The notes below the pieces were generated by a model, which was given only the letters and a program-made list of their open reading frames with translations, had not been told where the DNA came from and ran no database searches. 64,000 nucleotides of DNA from Nanosynbacter sp. (GTDB lineage Bacteria > Patescibacteriota > Saccharimonadia > Saccharimonadales > Saccharimonadaceae), in NCBI GenBank assembly GCA_015257455.1, contig JABZKD010000004.1, forward strand, positions 23,328 through 87,327, given 5' to 3'. Made by a program: the position numbers and the translations under genes. Shown piece by piece: positions 37,960 to 46,484 of this stretch. The stretch's first letter is position 1, and each line of letters opens with the position of its first letter.

Positions 37960-38207
37960 TTCGATTTTCCATAAATTTATCTAATGTACGATGGAAAATA
38001 CCATAGTCAAGCGGGTGGTTATCTGGCAAAAAACATAACTATAAGCCACAACCATCACCGCTTGAAATTGACCGCTCCACTTTTAGTGGGGCAAAAGATC
38101 AGCCTCAGCTGATACGCCAGAAAATCTGGCTAACGTAGTCTTAGTCGCTACATTGGTCTTTCTCCTAATTGTTAATGTGTTGTTTATTTGTATTTTTGTC
38201 TTTCGAC
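37960..38207 (-). ncRNA. Structured RNA candidate with four or five hairpins
   Basis: Transcribed leftwards from TTGCAT (38237-38242), 17-nt spacer, TACTAT (38214-38219). Predicted stems in order: TGTCGAAAGACA, GTAG/CTAC, CCAG/CTGG, ATCAGC/GCTGAT, CCACT/AGTGG, then a long arm with TCAAGCGG/CCGCTTGA closing TGGTT/AACCA and TGGC/GCCA, and ATTTTCCAT/ATGGAAAAT. A good ribosome binding site (AGGAG) stands before ATG TAG, a start-stop. No intrinsic terminator, so it may be a leader for the 37907 gene or be processed. Matches no family I know. Confidence 0.5.
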
Positions 38208-38837
38208 ATTCTTATAGTATCATGCGTGTCTAATTTATGCAAGCCTTTTTCTTTAAATATTAAAGAAATAAATACAACAAAGCCTCATAATAACCTGTTA
38301 AATATCTAAAATATCAAACATCTATAATTGTATAAATTACTACAAAATATCCAAAAACCATCCATGTTGTAATTAAAAATTTAACAAAATACAACAATAT
38401 TCATAGAAAATTACCCAAAATCTCATTCTAAATACTATAAAAAATCACCCTAACTTTAGTCATACTAAAATTTAAATAATTCACCCTTTTTTTATTCTTG
38501 AACCAAAAACCTTTACTATTCCCTTTTCTTTTTCTGATCAAAAATACTTCCATGTACCAACCGACAAAAAGCTTATAAAAAAACTTATAAAAAAATAACG
38601 TCTAAAAAACATCTAACAATAAAAGATCCTAGTTGTTATAAAAATCATTTATATTTTTAGAAACAAATAATTTTAGAAACCATTAAAACTTTATAAAAAT
38701 CTAAAAATATTTTTTTGCATAAATTCTAAACTACATATTATTTTTGTATTAAACCCAAAAAACGATTTTTTAGTTACAAAAAAAACACGCCGCAATGTGT
38801 CATAAAAATCCACAATAAAACCATCGAAATACTCAAA

Positions 38838-38951
38838 ATAAAAAAGAAATCGGTCAAACTGCGAGGAATACCGATTTCTTTTGTAGAGTGTGGAGTTTTT
38901 TGGCTATATTGTTTGTTTTTGGCTTGTGAACAATTTTGTTATTCAAAAGCT
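38838..38951 (-). ncRNA. Small RNA candidate, about 114 nt
   Basis: Complete unit: TTGACA (38981-38986), 17-nt spacer, TATTAT (38958-38963), then a short AT-rich RNA with an internal TGAA...TTCA hairpin, ending in an 11-bp terminator hairpin (38844-38854 with 38870-38880) and a U run. No open frame with a ribosome binding site. Target unknown. Confidence 0.6.
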
Positions 38952-39214
38952 ACCTCTATAATACCGCTTCAAAACGCTAATGTCAACATATTTTTGAATA
39001 ATTATTTTACAATTTTTGCTTATTTTTTAGTTTTCCACATCTACCCCTGTTAACTCTGTTCAGTATTTTTGAACAATTTTAGTTTTACTTGAACACATAT
39101 TTTATTATTTTGAGCTATTTTACATCGCTCACCCCAGTTGTACATCTTTTTACATTTTTTAATTTCAATCAAAATCATTTCTCAGGCATTTATTTATTTA
39201 AAAACATAAAAAAT

Positions 39215-39241
39215 AGCCTCGAAAAAGGCCATTAAAAATCG
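39215..39241 (-). terminator. Terminator of tmRNA
   Basis: ATGGCCT/AGGCTAT hairpin (one G-U) followed by TTTTTT on the minus strand. Confidence 0.75.
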
Positions 39242-39243
39242 AT

Positions 39244-39594
39244 TGGTGGAGCTGCCGGATACTGCCTCCGGGTCCGAAAAATCTTCATGATATCATTCTA
39301 CATGCATAGTTATTTATTTCATCTTGGTTTATATCTATAGCGACAAATAACAAAACTATAGATTACCATGACTGATTTTCGACTTCAGCCTCGTCACTGT
39401 CCGAAATCTATTCTCGTAAATCTGATAATCTAACTACTACGAAAACTTGGAGTTAGACCAGCCTATATTAAATTAGGCAAAAGCAGGTGCATAAAGCACG
39501 TGCTTGGAAGTATTTTCTTCACTTTTTTAATACTTACGGTATCAATCGTCATGCCTGATATCTGTTAATAATCCGTCTAAGCTTTGTCAGCCCC
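39244..39594 (-). ncRNA. ssrA: tmRNA
   Basis: 351 nt. The ends pair as a tRNA-like acceptor, 5' GGGGCTG with 3' CAGCTCC plus encoded ACCA, with the G3-U70 alanine identity pair; GGGGCTGAC...GACGG at the 5' end is typical. An open frame in the middle ends ...YAPAFA-stop, a plausible degradation tag (upstream residues S-E-E-N-T-S-K-H-V-L). The T arm is CCGGA/TCCGG with loop GGCAGTA, lacking the usual TTCGA. Extended -10 (TGATATAAT, 39605-39610) precedes it. It rescues stalled ribosomes. Confidence 0.9.
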
Positions 39595-39846
39595 AACTAA
39601 TTTAATTATATCATAAAAAGATAGACCATACTCTATTCTTCCCTAATCTTGCCCTAGTTAGCCCATCTCACGCTCATTCTGCAAAAAAATACTAAGCATA
39701 AGCAAGTTATCAAAAGCATAAGCAAGTTATGATTTAACTTATTTATTTATCTCCCACCCCTTAAATCCCTACTCAAAATTTATTTTTCTCATCACCAAAA
39801 TCATCATTTTCTTGGCATTTTTAAATAAAAGATTCATCATAGAATT
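39595..39846. promoter_or_regulatory. Divergent region between tmRNA and comM
   Basis: Holds the tmRNA -10 box (39605-39610), the paired 14-bp repeats (39697-39730) and the comM start region, in which no clear -35/-10 pair could be fixed. Confidence 0.6.
39697..39730. repeat. Paired 14-bp motif, copy set 2
   Basis: CATAAGCAAGTTAT at 39697-39710 and 39717-39730, 20 bp apart, followed by GA, as at 28404-28438. In both places AGCA precedes the first copy on the plus strand, and both sites lie about 100 nt upstream of a minus-strand transcript. Confidence 0.75.
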
Positions 39847-41427
39847 ATGAATGTTAAAGTATTTACCGCCATCCCTACCGGCTATTCTGGACAACTTATT
39901 GAAGTTGAAGGTACCACCAACAAAGGTCTCCCGAGTTTTAATCTCGTGGGTATGGGTGATAAAACCATTCTTGAATCTAGAGAACGCGTTCGCAGTGCCA
40001 TCATGAATTCGGATTTCTCTTTTCCAAAACACAAGATTACTATCAATCTCGCCCCCGCTGACCTCATTAAGAGTGGCTCTTCTCTAGATTTACCTATTGC
40101 CATCAATATCCTAATTCTCGCTAAACAACTTCGTGAAGATGATATCAAAGATCTCTTTTTTACCGGCGAATTATCCCTTGATGGCAGTTTGAAACCTATC
40201 AAAGGCATCCTCAATATTATTGAAACCGCTAAAAATCACGGCTTTAAACAAATTTTTCTTCCCGCTACTTCCGCCGCCAAATCCACCCTTATCCAAGGTA
40301 TCGAAATTTACCCCGTGCGTACCCTTAAGCAGCTCTTTCTTCATCTTAAACACCAAAGTTCAATCTCGCCACTTGGTAGTTCAAGTCAAATTTCCCCTCC
40401 AGACCTCGCGTCGATTTCAGAAAAGAACTCTAGCTCCGCCCCCATTTCTTCCCCTAACCCTTATTTCTGCACTCTTGATCAAATCCAAGGTCTCGATTTT
40501 GCCAAGCGCGCCCTCATTCTCGCTATTGCCGGACATCATAATCTACTCCTCTCTGGTCCACCCGGTAGTGGTAAGACCCTACTCATGAGCGCCGCTAGAG
40601 ACCTACTTCCTCCACCTAGCTCGAGTGAACTCATCTCAATTTACAAAATTCACGGTCTCACCACCGAACTTGATCAAATTCCTCAAAAACACCCCTTTCG
40701 TCAGCCCCACCACAGTAGTTCCGCCTGTTCCATTATTGGCGGTGGCAACCCCATTCTCCCAGGTGAGATTTCTCTCGCCCATCATGGTATCCTTTTTCTC
40801 GATGAACTACCCGAATTCTCTAGGTCTGTACTTGAAGCTATGCGCCAACCACTCGAAGATCACCAGATTTCGATCTCTCGAGCCAAAGAACGTGCTACTT
40901 TTCCCGCCAACTTTACGCTTTTCGCCACCATGAACCCTTGCCCCTGTGGTTATTATGGCTCACACGTCAAACCTTGCACCTGTACCCCCACTCAAATTCA
41001 TAACTATACCAAACACCTCAGTGGCCCCATTTTTGATCGTATTGATATCAAACTTCATCTCCCCTATCTTGATCAAAATCTTCTCATCGATCACCTCTCG
41101 ACCAAATCTTCACCTGAAAATTCCGCTAAAAATCTTAGTTTTTACCGAGATAAAATTCTCCATATCACCCAGCTTCAAGCTGAACGCTACCATTCTACGG
41201 AAAAATTCAACGGCACCCTCACGCCTGCTGAGATTTCTCAGTACATTCACCTAGGCTCAGCCTTAAAAACCGAATTAAAACGTGCCACTGAAACCTTTAA
41301 ACTCTCCTCTCGCGTCATCGTTAAAATTATCAAACTCAGCCGCACTATCGCCGATTATGATAACTCACCAGAAATCAAACTCGAACATCTCAAAGAAGCC
41401 ATCTGCTTTACTACCTTTTCACCCTGA
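39847..41427 (+). CDS. comM: ComM/YifB-type AAA+ Mg-chelatase-like protein
   Basis: 526 residues. N-terminal Lon-protease-like domain (FNLVGMGDKTILESRERVRSA, then LAPADL), AAA+ core with Walker A SGPPGSGKT, Walker B ILFLDELPEF and the MNPCPCGYYG zinc-like finger, and a Mg-chelatase C-terminal domain. In Haemophilus and Vibrio ComM is a hexameric branch-migration helicase aiding integration of transformed DNA. Saccharibacteria are reported to be transformable, so this role fits. Ends in TGA. Confidence 0.93.
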   Translation: MNVKVFTAIPTGYSGQLIEVEGTTNKGLPSFNLVGMGDKTILESRERVRSAIMNSDFSFPKHKITINLAPADLIKSGSSLDLPIAINILILAKQLREDDIKDLFFTGELSLDGSLKPIKGILNIIETAKNHGFKQIFLPATSAAKSTLIQGIEIYPVRTLKQLFLHLKHQSSISPLGSSSQISPPDLASISEKNSSSAPISSPNPYFCTLDQIQGLDFAKRALILAIAGHHNLLLSGPPGSGKTLLMSAARDLLPPPSSSELISIYKIHGLTTELDQIPQKHPFRQPHHSSSACSIIGGGNPILPGEISLAHHGILFLDELPEFSRSVLEAMRQPLEDHQISISRAKERATFPANFTLFATMNPCPCGYYGSHVKPCTCTPTQIHNYTKHLSGPIFDRIDIKLHLPYLDQNLLIDHLSTKSSPENSAKNLSFYRDKILHITQLQAERYHSTEKFNGTLTPAEISQYIHLGSALKTELKRATETFKLSSRVIVKIIKLSRTIADYDNSPEIKLEHLKEAICFTTFSP

Positions 41428-41435
41428 TTTACCCC

Positions 41436-41464
41436 TTGAAAATCCCTAAAAATTTTGTTATAAT
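41436..41464 (+). promoter_or_regulatory. infC operon promoter
   Basis: TTGAAA (41436-41441), 17-nt spacer, TATAAT (41459-41464), start near 41471. It excludes any infC start upstream of this point. Confidence 0.85.
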
Positions 41465-41495
41465 TCACCCTAAGGTTAAAAAGAAAGGAATCAAC

Positions 41496-42017
41496 ATTAG
41501 TACTAAAACTTCACGCACCAAAATCAATGGAGAAATCCGCTATGAACAGGTACGCGTTATTGGCACTAATGGAGAGCAGCTTGGCATCATGTCAAGCAAA
41601 GAAGCTCAGGTTCTGGCCCGGGAGCAAGGTGTCGACCTCGTCGAAATCGCAGGTAACGCCACCCCTCCTGTCGTTAAAATCATCGATTGGGGTAAATACC
41701 AATACCAAAAGATGAAAGAAGAGGCTAAAAATCGTAAAAAAGCTCGTGAAAAGCAATCCGAACTTAAACAAATGAAGATTGGTCTCAAAATCAGCGACAA
41801 TGACCTCAACATTAAAATCCGCAAAATCAAGAGTTTTCTCGAAGATGGCGATCACTGCCGTATTATCATTACCTTCAAGGGTCGTGAAATGGCACACAAA
41901 GAAATTGGTTCTCAACTTCTCGATCGTATTCTCGAACAAATGGCCGACTGCGCCATTGTCGAAGGAAAACCTCAATTTGCTGGACGTAATTTATCAGTCG
42001 GAGTACGAAAAAAGTAA
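41496..42017 (+). CDS. infC: Translation initiation factor IF-3, AUU start
   Basis: 173 residues starting at ATT 41496 (ISTKTSRTKINGEIR). The only in-frame ATG further up (41436) is part of the -35 box, while ATT follows an AAAGGA ribosome binding site by 6 nt. AUU starts are the rule for infC and let IF-3 repress its own synthesis. Seen: N-domain VRVIGTNGEQLG, linker KARKKAR-type basic helix, C-domain RKIKSFLEDGDHCRI and TFKGREMAH. First gene of infC-rpmI-rplT-rpmB. Confidence 0.93.
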   Translation: MSTKTSRTKINGEIRYEQVRVIGTNGEQLGIMSSKEAQVLAREQGVDLVEIAGNATPPVVKIIDWGKYQYQKMKEEAKNRKKAREKQSELKQMKIGLKISDNDLNIKIRKIKSFLEDGDHCRIIITFKGREMAHKEIGSQLLDRILEQMADCAIVEGKPQFAGRNLSVGVRKK

Positions 42018-42079
42018 TTTCCTACTTTCAAGGTTCCCTGATCGTACATTGAATACTAAATTAACTAAAAGGAAAGCCT

Positions 42080-42274
42080 ATGCCAAAGCTTAAAACTCAC
42101 AAAGGTACTGCTAAGCGTATTAAAATTTCCGGCACCGGTAAATTAATCCGCGAACGCGCCTATGGCAACCACATTCTTGCCAAAAAATCTAAAGCCCGCA
42201 AACGTAACATGAAGACTGCTGGTGCAGTCGAGGGTAAGATTGCTAAAAACATTAAAAGCGCATTAGGAGTTTAA
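42080..42274 (+). CDS. rpmI: Large ribosomal subunit protein bL35
   Basis: 64 residues, highly basic, with the L35 signature [20 protein letters not shown] at the start and the HILAKKS element near residue 31. Part of infC-rpmI-rplT. AAAGGAAAG ribosome binding site. Confidence 0.95.
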   Translation: MPKLKTHKGTAKRIKISGTGKLIRERAYGNHILAKKSKARKRNMKTAGAVEGKIAKNIKSALGV

Positions 42275-42276
42275 TC

Positions 42277-42630
42277 ATGAGAATCAAAAGAGGTGTTGCC
42301 GCACGCGCAAAACATAAGAAAATTCTAGCTGCCGCTAAGGGTATGCAACATTACCGCACCCGCAGCTTCCGTCTAGCTAAACAAGGTGTTATTAAGGCCC
42401 TTCGCTACGCTTACCGCGACCGCCGTAATCGTAAACGCGATCTTCGTGCTCTTTGGATCACCCGCATCAATAACGCTGCTCACCAATATGACTTGAATTA
42501 TTCTCAACTCATCAATGGTATGAAAAAGCAAAATATCGCTGTTGATCGCAAGATCTTGGCCGAATTAGCTGTCAACAAGCCAGCTGCCTTCCAGGCAATT
42601 GTCGAACAAGTTAAAAAGGAGATTAAATAA
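42277..42630 (+). CDS. rplT: Large ribosomal subunit protein bL20
   Basis: 117 residues: [43 protein letters not shown] (split across 25-50), [10 protein letters not shown] and the C-terminal IDRK-like region [10 protein letters not shown]. bL20 is an early 50S assembly protein and, in several bacteria, a repressor of this operon. Starts 2 nt after rpmI with AGGAG just upstream. Confidence 0.96.
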   Translation: MRIKRGVAARAKHKKILAAAKGMQHYRTRSFRLAKQGVIKALRYAYRDRRNRKRDLRALWITRINNAAHQYDLNYSQLINGMKKQNIAVDRKILAELAVNKPAAFQAIVEQVKKEIK

Positions 42631-42821
42631 TGGCTATTTGCGAAATTTCCGGTAAAGGAAAAATGTACGGTCATAATGTAAGCTTCTCCCAGCACAAGAC
42701 CCGTAAAGTTTTCAAACCAAACATCCAAAAGAAAACCATCCTCATCGGTGGTAAAAAACTCAAGATCAATGTCAGTACCGCAGCTCTTCGTACTTTGAAG
42801 AAAAAAGGTTTGATCAAATAA
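42630..42821 (+). CDS. rpmB: Large ribosomal subunit protein bL28
   Basis: 63 residues: [31 protein letters not shown], then LKINVSTAALRTLKKKGLI, the L28 pattern. The start overlaps the rplT stop by one base (TAATG), so they are coupled. The attachment of rpmB to infC-rpmI-rplT is unusual. Confidence 0.9.
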   Translation: MAICEISGKGKMYGHNVSFSQHKTRKVFKPNIQKKTILIGGKKLKINVSTAALRTLKKKGLIK

Positions 42822-42842
42822 TTTATTCAATCGAATATAACA

Positions 42843-42867
42843 AAATAGACCCGCAAGGGTCTATTTT
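42843..42867. terminator. Shared terminator of rpmB and rnpB
   Basis: AAATAGACCCGCAAGGGTCTATTT hairpin with A and T runs, lying between convergent transcripts. Confidence 0.8.
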
Positions 42868-42868
42868 T

Positions 42869-43275
42869 AAGCTATCAGTAAGCCGGGTTTTGTAACTAAA
42901 AGGTGCAAATACTTTTATCACAAGTAAAACCACAATAAAAGTTTCTTCCCTTTTAGCCGATAATCATCTATCTAGATATTTTGTTGCCAAAATATTCAAG
43001 CGGTAAGCGTGCATCTTCGAACCAAAGTTTAGTAGCACTCCTTGCAGCCAGTAGGGTTTGCCATCAACCATGTCACCATGGATTGCCGTAAGCTCTTACC
43101 TTACACTTTTCACCCTTGCCCGAAGGCGGTATTGTCTCTGTGGTACTTTCCCTATTCTTCAATTTTTTAGACCGAAGCCGTCTAAATTTTCGAACGGTCG
43201 CCATTAACGACTACTGCGTTCTATGCTGCCCGGACTTTCCTCTTGGCTAAGCCAAGCGATTATCTTTCAAGCTCT
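42869..43275 (-). ncRNA. rnpB: RNase P RNA (class A)
   Basis: About 407 nt. Conserved core sequences: GAGGAAAGTCCGGGC (P3/P4 region), GAACGCAG, the CACAGAGAC-type stretch near 43140, and the 3' ACAAAACCCGGCTTACTGA. P1 closes with GAGCT/AGCTT. Extended -10 (TGATAAGAT, 43282-43287) sets the 5' end; upstream lie two copies of TTGAGTAATAAAAATA. It matures tRNA 5' ends with the protein RnpA, not found in this window. Confidence 0.95.
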
Positions 43276-43354
43276 ACATCTATCTTATCACAATTTTTGT
43301 GATATTTTTATTACTCAATATTTTTATTACTCAATTTTTATGATCAGCCTAAAC

Positions 43355-44605
43355 TTATTTCTTTAAAGTTAAATATCCTGGCGTGCCCGGACGATCAATC
43401 CTCATCCATTTCCAATTAGAAGAACTTAATTCGCTCTCTTCCATCTTTGAACCATTCCCTCCTACCAGATTCACACATCCTCTAAATACCCCCAACCAAC
43501 TAAGATTCCTATTTGGCCCACCTGGTATTAAATCACTTGTCGCATATATAGTTTTTAGTTTAACATCTTCTGCAAACATTGTCCCAACTTGCTCCACCCT
43601 TAACATATCAAAATTCGATAAATCTAACTCTTCAAGTGAAGACATATCCTTAAACATATCTGCCATGACACTGATCTTAGAGGTTTTAAATTCTGATAAA
43701 TCTAATCTCTTTATACTAGAAGCCCCCATAAACATCTGATAAAAGCTCGTCACCTTTGAAGTGTCAAAACTACTTAAATCTAATTCCTTTAAATTACTCA
43801 TACCACTAAACATTTGATTACAATATCGGGATAATTCAATTTTTTCTCCCTCTGTAAAATAATAGAGCGTCTTCAAGCTAGAGTCATACCACATTAAAAT
43901 TTCATATTGCGAATCGCGTGATTCCAAATTTCTCACATTTAAAGTACCCTCCGCCGGTGGCGTAGAGCTTCTTTTGATATAATTTATATTTTCCGCGCCG
44001 CCAGCTAAATTTCTCATAGCTGTATAAAACGTAGAATCACCTTCCATAGCATTCCCAAACGGGTTCGCCACGAACGATATCACAATTTTATTCGAATAGA
44101 CATCATCGCTTAAATTTCGGCCAATCCGCATCCCCACATCCAGCGTGTAATTCCCCACCGACTCATGTTCACTCTCGAGAAATTTCTCGCGCGATGATTT
44201 TTTCGGAATTGGCGAATATTTCGTGTCCTCTCTTCGCTTGTATCCCCACATATTATTCTCAAAATCTGAAAATTCTCGCTGGTCCGGCAACGGATTAATC
44301 TTCGTCGGATTTTGTGGTCTCGTCGGTACCAAAGCCTGTTCTTCACTCGCCGTGCTGATCGTGGCATAAAAACCATTTTTGACATGCCCATTGTAAGTGC
44401 CATTAATTTCAAATTTAAAAAATCCATCATGGTTATTCGTCATTTCATTCGCATCCACCTCAATGGTTTTCGATGAGTCGATTGAGGCCGACAAAGAAGA
44501 AATATATAACGCTTCTGCTTTATTTTGGCATAAGCATAATCCCAAAAAACTTGCACACAAAATTCCTAGGCTAAAGACCCGTTTATCTGCAAAAAATATC
44601 TTCAC
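43355..44605 (-). CDS. Small DUF285/BspA-like surface protein
   Basis: 416 residues, GTG start after a GGGAGAG site. Signal peptide 1-31 (VFSLGILCASFLGLCLC, cleavage near AEA). The mature protein begins with a SSLSASIDSS segment like the large array proteins at 57.5-64 kb. A beta-rich N-domain (about 35-250) precedes four DUF285 repeats of the type LKELDLSSFDTSKV...MF (about 260-345), and a C-terminal WMRIDRPGTPGYLTLKK shared with the array. No LPxTG or C-terminal anchor. Probably surface-exposed; BspA-like proteins commonly bind host or partner surfaces. Confidence 0.75.
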   Translation of the reverse strand: MKIFFADKRVFSLGILCASFLGLCLCQNKAEALYISSLSASIDSSKTIEVDANEMTNNHDGFFKFEINGTYNGHVKNGFYATISTASEEQALVPTRPQNPTKINPLPDQREFSDFENNMWGYKRREDTKYSPIPKKSSREKFLESEHESVGNYTLDVGMRIGRNLSDDVYSNKIVISFVANPFGNAMEGDSTFYTAMRNLAGGAENINYIKRSSTPPAEGTLNVRNLESRDSQYEILMWYDSSLKTLYYFTEGEKIELSRYCNQMFSGMSNLKELDLSSFDTSKVTSFYQMFMGASSIKRLDLSEFKTSKISVMADMFKDMSSLEELDLSNFDMLRVEQVGTMFAEDVKLKTIYATSDLIPGGPNRNLSWLGVFRGCVNLVGGNGSKMEESELSSSNWKWMRIDRPGTPGYLTLKK

Positions 44606-44726
44606 TAGTTCTCTCCCGTTTTCTCTATTTTACCACAAGCAAAATCAATTTTAGGTTCTTTCAATCATATATTTGTCGTAAATCAGTTTTAAATTCTTTC
44701 AATCATTTATTCGTCCAGAATCAATT

Positions 44727-45602
44727 TTAGATTTTTTCAATCGTGTATTCGTCTAAAACCGTATTTAATTCCGCATCCGCTGCCTGATTTTGCTCTCGCC
44801 TCACGTGTGTAAATGCCACCGCATCGAATCGCTGAATTAATTTCAAAATTTCCTCATATACCGGCAAAATATCACTATTTTTCACCGTATAAATTCCGTT
44901 CATCTGATTCACCATCATCAAATTATCCGACACGAATTTCACAGTTTTAAATCCATATTGGAGTGCCTTCTCAATCCCCGCTTTCAAGCCATAATATTCT
45001 GCTAATCTGGAAGTTGCATAACCAATAAATTCTCCACCTCGCTCTACTTCTTTGCCATTTTCATCAATAATTACATAACCAATCGCCGAAGGACCAGGAT
45101 TTCCCCTCGACCCCCCATCCGTATAAATCGTCGCCCCCAGCACCGCTGCTCTTGCGTCAATCCGATTTACTTTTCCAATTTTCTTATGTCCAAATTCTAC
45201 GCTAATTACCGAAGCAGTATCGTCCGCCAATCGAAAATTCGAGTTTACATCCGTCGAGAAGCTCACATATTTATAAGCTGAATATTTATCACTTAATTCA
45301 AGCTTTAAATCGCTATTTTCCGCCAAAGTTATATCATATATGATATATAAATTATAAATATTCGAACCATCACTTTGGTTCGTAAAAGTAATTACATCAC
45401 GAATTTTAATTGTCTCAATCTTCTGATTCAAAGTCTCAAAAATTGTTCGCCCCATCGCCTCTTCTGGTTGCTCACCAAAATTAATCTTCCCCGCCGGCAA
45501 ACTCCATATCACCGCATCCGAGTCATCATGCAATACTTTTTTCAGTAACAAAAAGCTATCATCCTTTTTAATAATTCCGACTACTCTAACTTTTTGCTTC
45601 AT
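44727..45602 (-). CDS. Nudix-like domain fused to RNase HI
   Basis: 291 residues. The N-terminal Nudix-like domain (1-135) has a damaged Nudix box: G38-x5-E44 and R52 are kept, but REUxEE reads RTIFET, losing two of the three metal-binding glutamates. The C-terminal RNase HI domain (about 157-285) has all four catalytic acids: Asp162 (YTDGGSRGNPG), Glu202 (RLAEYYGL), Asp226 (VSDNLMM) and Asp276 (QAADAE). It would remove RNA from RNA-DNA hybrids; the Nudix part may bind but not hydrolyse nucleotides. Leader with its own TATAAT. Confidence 0.8.
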   Translation of the reverse strand: MKQKVRVVGIIKKDDSFLLLKKVLHDDSDAVIWSLPAGKINFGEQPEEAMGRTIFETLNQKIETIKIRDVITFTNQSDGSNIYNLYIIYDITLAENSDLKLELSDKYSAYKYVSFSTDVNSNFRLADDTASVISVEFGHKKIGKVNRIDARAAVLGATIYTDGGSRGNPGPSAIGYVIIDENGKEVERGGEFIGYATSRLAEYYGLKAGIEKALQYGFKTVKFVSDNLMMVNQMNGIYTVKNSDILPVYEEILKLIQRFDAVAFTHVRREQNQAADAELNTVLDEYTIEKI

Positions 45603-45645
45603 CCATTCCCACCAAAATTCTCATGGTTAATATGTCTATTATAGA

Positions 45646-45780
45646 ACAAAAAATCCTAGTGGCATATATTTTCCGTAATATCTAACTACGGTGGGTAAAA
45701 TCTTATGTAATAATTCCACAGAACCATTACCACGAAATCCCTTAACATGACTATACAGAAAATCATGTTGCCACTAGGAT
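45646..45780 (-). ncRNA. Structured small RNA candidate, about 135 nt
   Basis: Promoter TTGCAG (45810-45815), 17-nt spacer, TATAAT (45787-45792). The RNA starts ATCCTAGTGGCA and ends with its exact complement TGCCACTAGGAT then T6, so a 12-bp closing stem is also the terminator. Inside are hairpins ACATGA/TCATGT, GTAAT/ATTAC within GGG/CCC, and CCGTA/TACGG: a closed multi-branch junction. No open frame with a ribosome binding site. Not tmRNA, RNase P or SRP RNA by conserved sequence; 6S RNA cannot be excluded. Confidence 0.65.
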
Positions 45781-45839
45781 AATTTGATTATAGCAGTTTA
45801 AAAAACTTTCTGCAAATATCAAAATCTCAAAATTACAGG

Positions 45840-46484
45840 TTAGGCTGCCCCGACTAACAGATAAAATACGCTTAAAATCCCCACCATCACATTATAAGTT
45901 AAGGTCGATAATGCACTACCAAAGACCACCAAGAACAAATAAACGAACAAAATCCCCATGCGCATTTCAATAAAGTCCATCACGTCCCTAAGTTTATCAG
46001 ATAAGAAATAATACAACACCCTCGACCCATCTAGTGGTGGAATTGGAATTAAATTAAATGCCATAAAACCCAGGTTCATAATAATCGTTTGACCAAAAAT
46101 AAATCCCACCACTCCACGATCATTTAATGCCCCCGTAAAATGCCCGATTAAAAATGCCAAAAACGCAATCAAAAGATTCATCATTGGTCCCGCTAACGCT
46201 ACAATCGCCATCGAGCCTTCCCCGTTCCTGAGATTTCTTCTATCCACTGGTACCGGTTTCGCCGCACCCAGCACCACTCCACCCGTAAGATAAAGTAAAA
46301 CTGGCAAAATTACCGAAGTAAATAAATCTAGGTGTACTAAAGGATTTAAAGATAACCTTCCCTCATCCTTCGCCGTCGTATCCCCCTGGAAATATGCCGC
46401 ATAACCATGTGCCACCTCATGCAACACCGTAGAAATAATGATAACTATAAAGACAATTATAAGATTATATGGGTTCATGTTCAT
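45840..46484 (-). CDS. Site-2 protease (M50 family) membrane metalloprotease
   Basis: 214 residues, about six TM helices. The zinc site HEVAH lies in TM1 (residues about 22-26), GAAKPVPVD follows, and NLIPIPPLDGS carries the third ligand Asp; this is the compact M50 form without PDZ domain. These proteases cleave within the membrane, often activating regulators. Extended -10 (TGATATAAT) 6 nt before the ATG. Confidence 0.88.
   Translation of the reverse strand: MNMNPYNLIIVFIVIIISTVLHEVAHGYAAYFQGDTTAKDEGRLSLNPLVHLDLFTSVILPVLLYLTGGVVLGAAKPVPVDRRNLRNGEGSMAIVALAGPMMNLLIAFLAFLIGHFTGALNDRGVVGFIFGQTIIMNLGFMAFNLIPIPPLDGSRVLYYFLSDKLRDVMDFIEMRMGILFVYLFLVVFGSALSTLTYNVMVGILSVFYLLVGAA

Larger units (their letters stand above)
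37908..39243. other. Long non-coding region (1.3 kb)
   Basis: No credible coding sequence. It contains, from left to right, a multi-hairpin RNA candidate (37960-38207), about 600 nt of very AT-rich sequence in which I see nothing definite (38245-38835), a small RNA unit with promoter and terminator (38838-38986), and the terminator of tmRNA. Confidence 0.75.
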
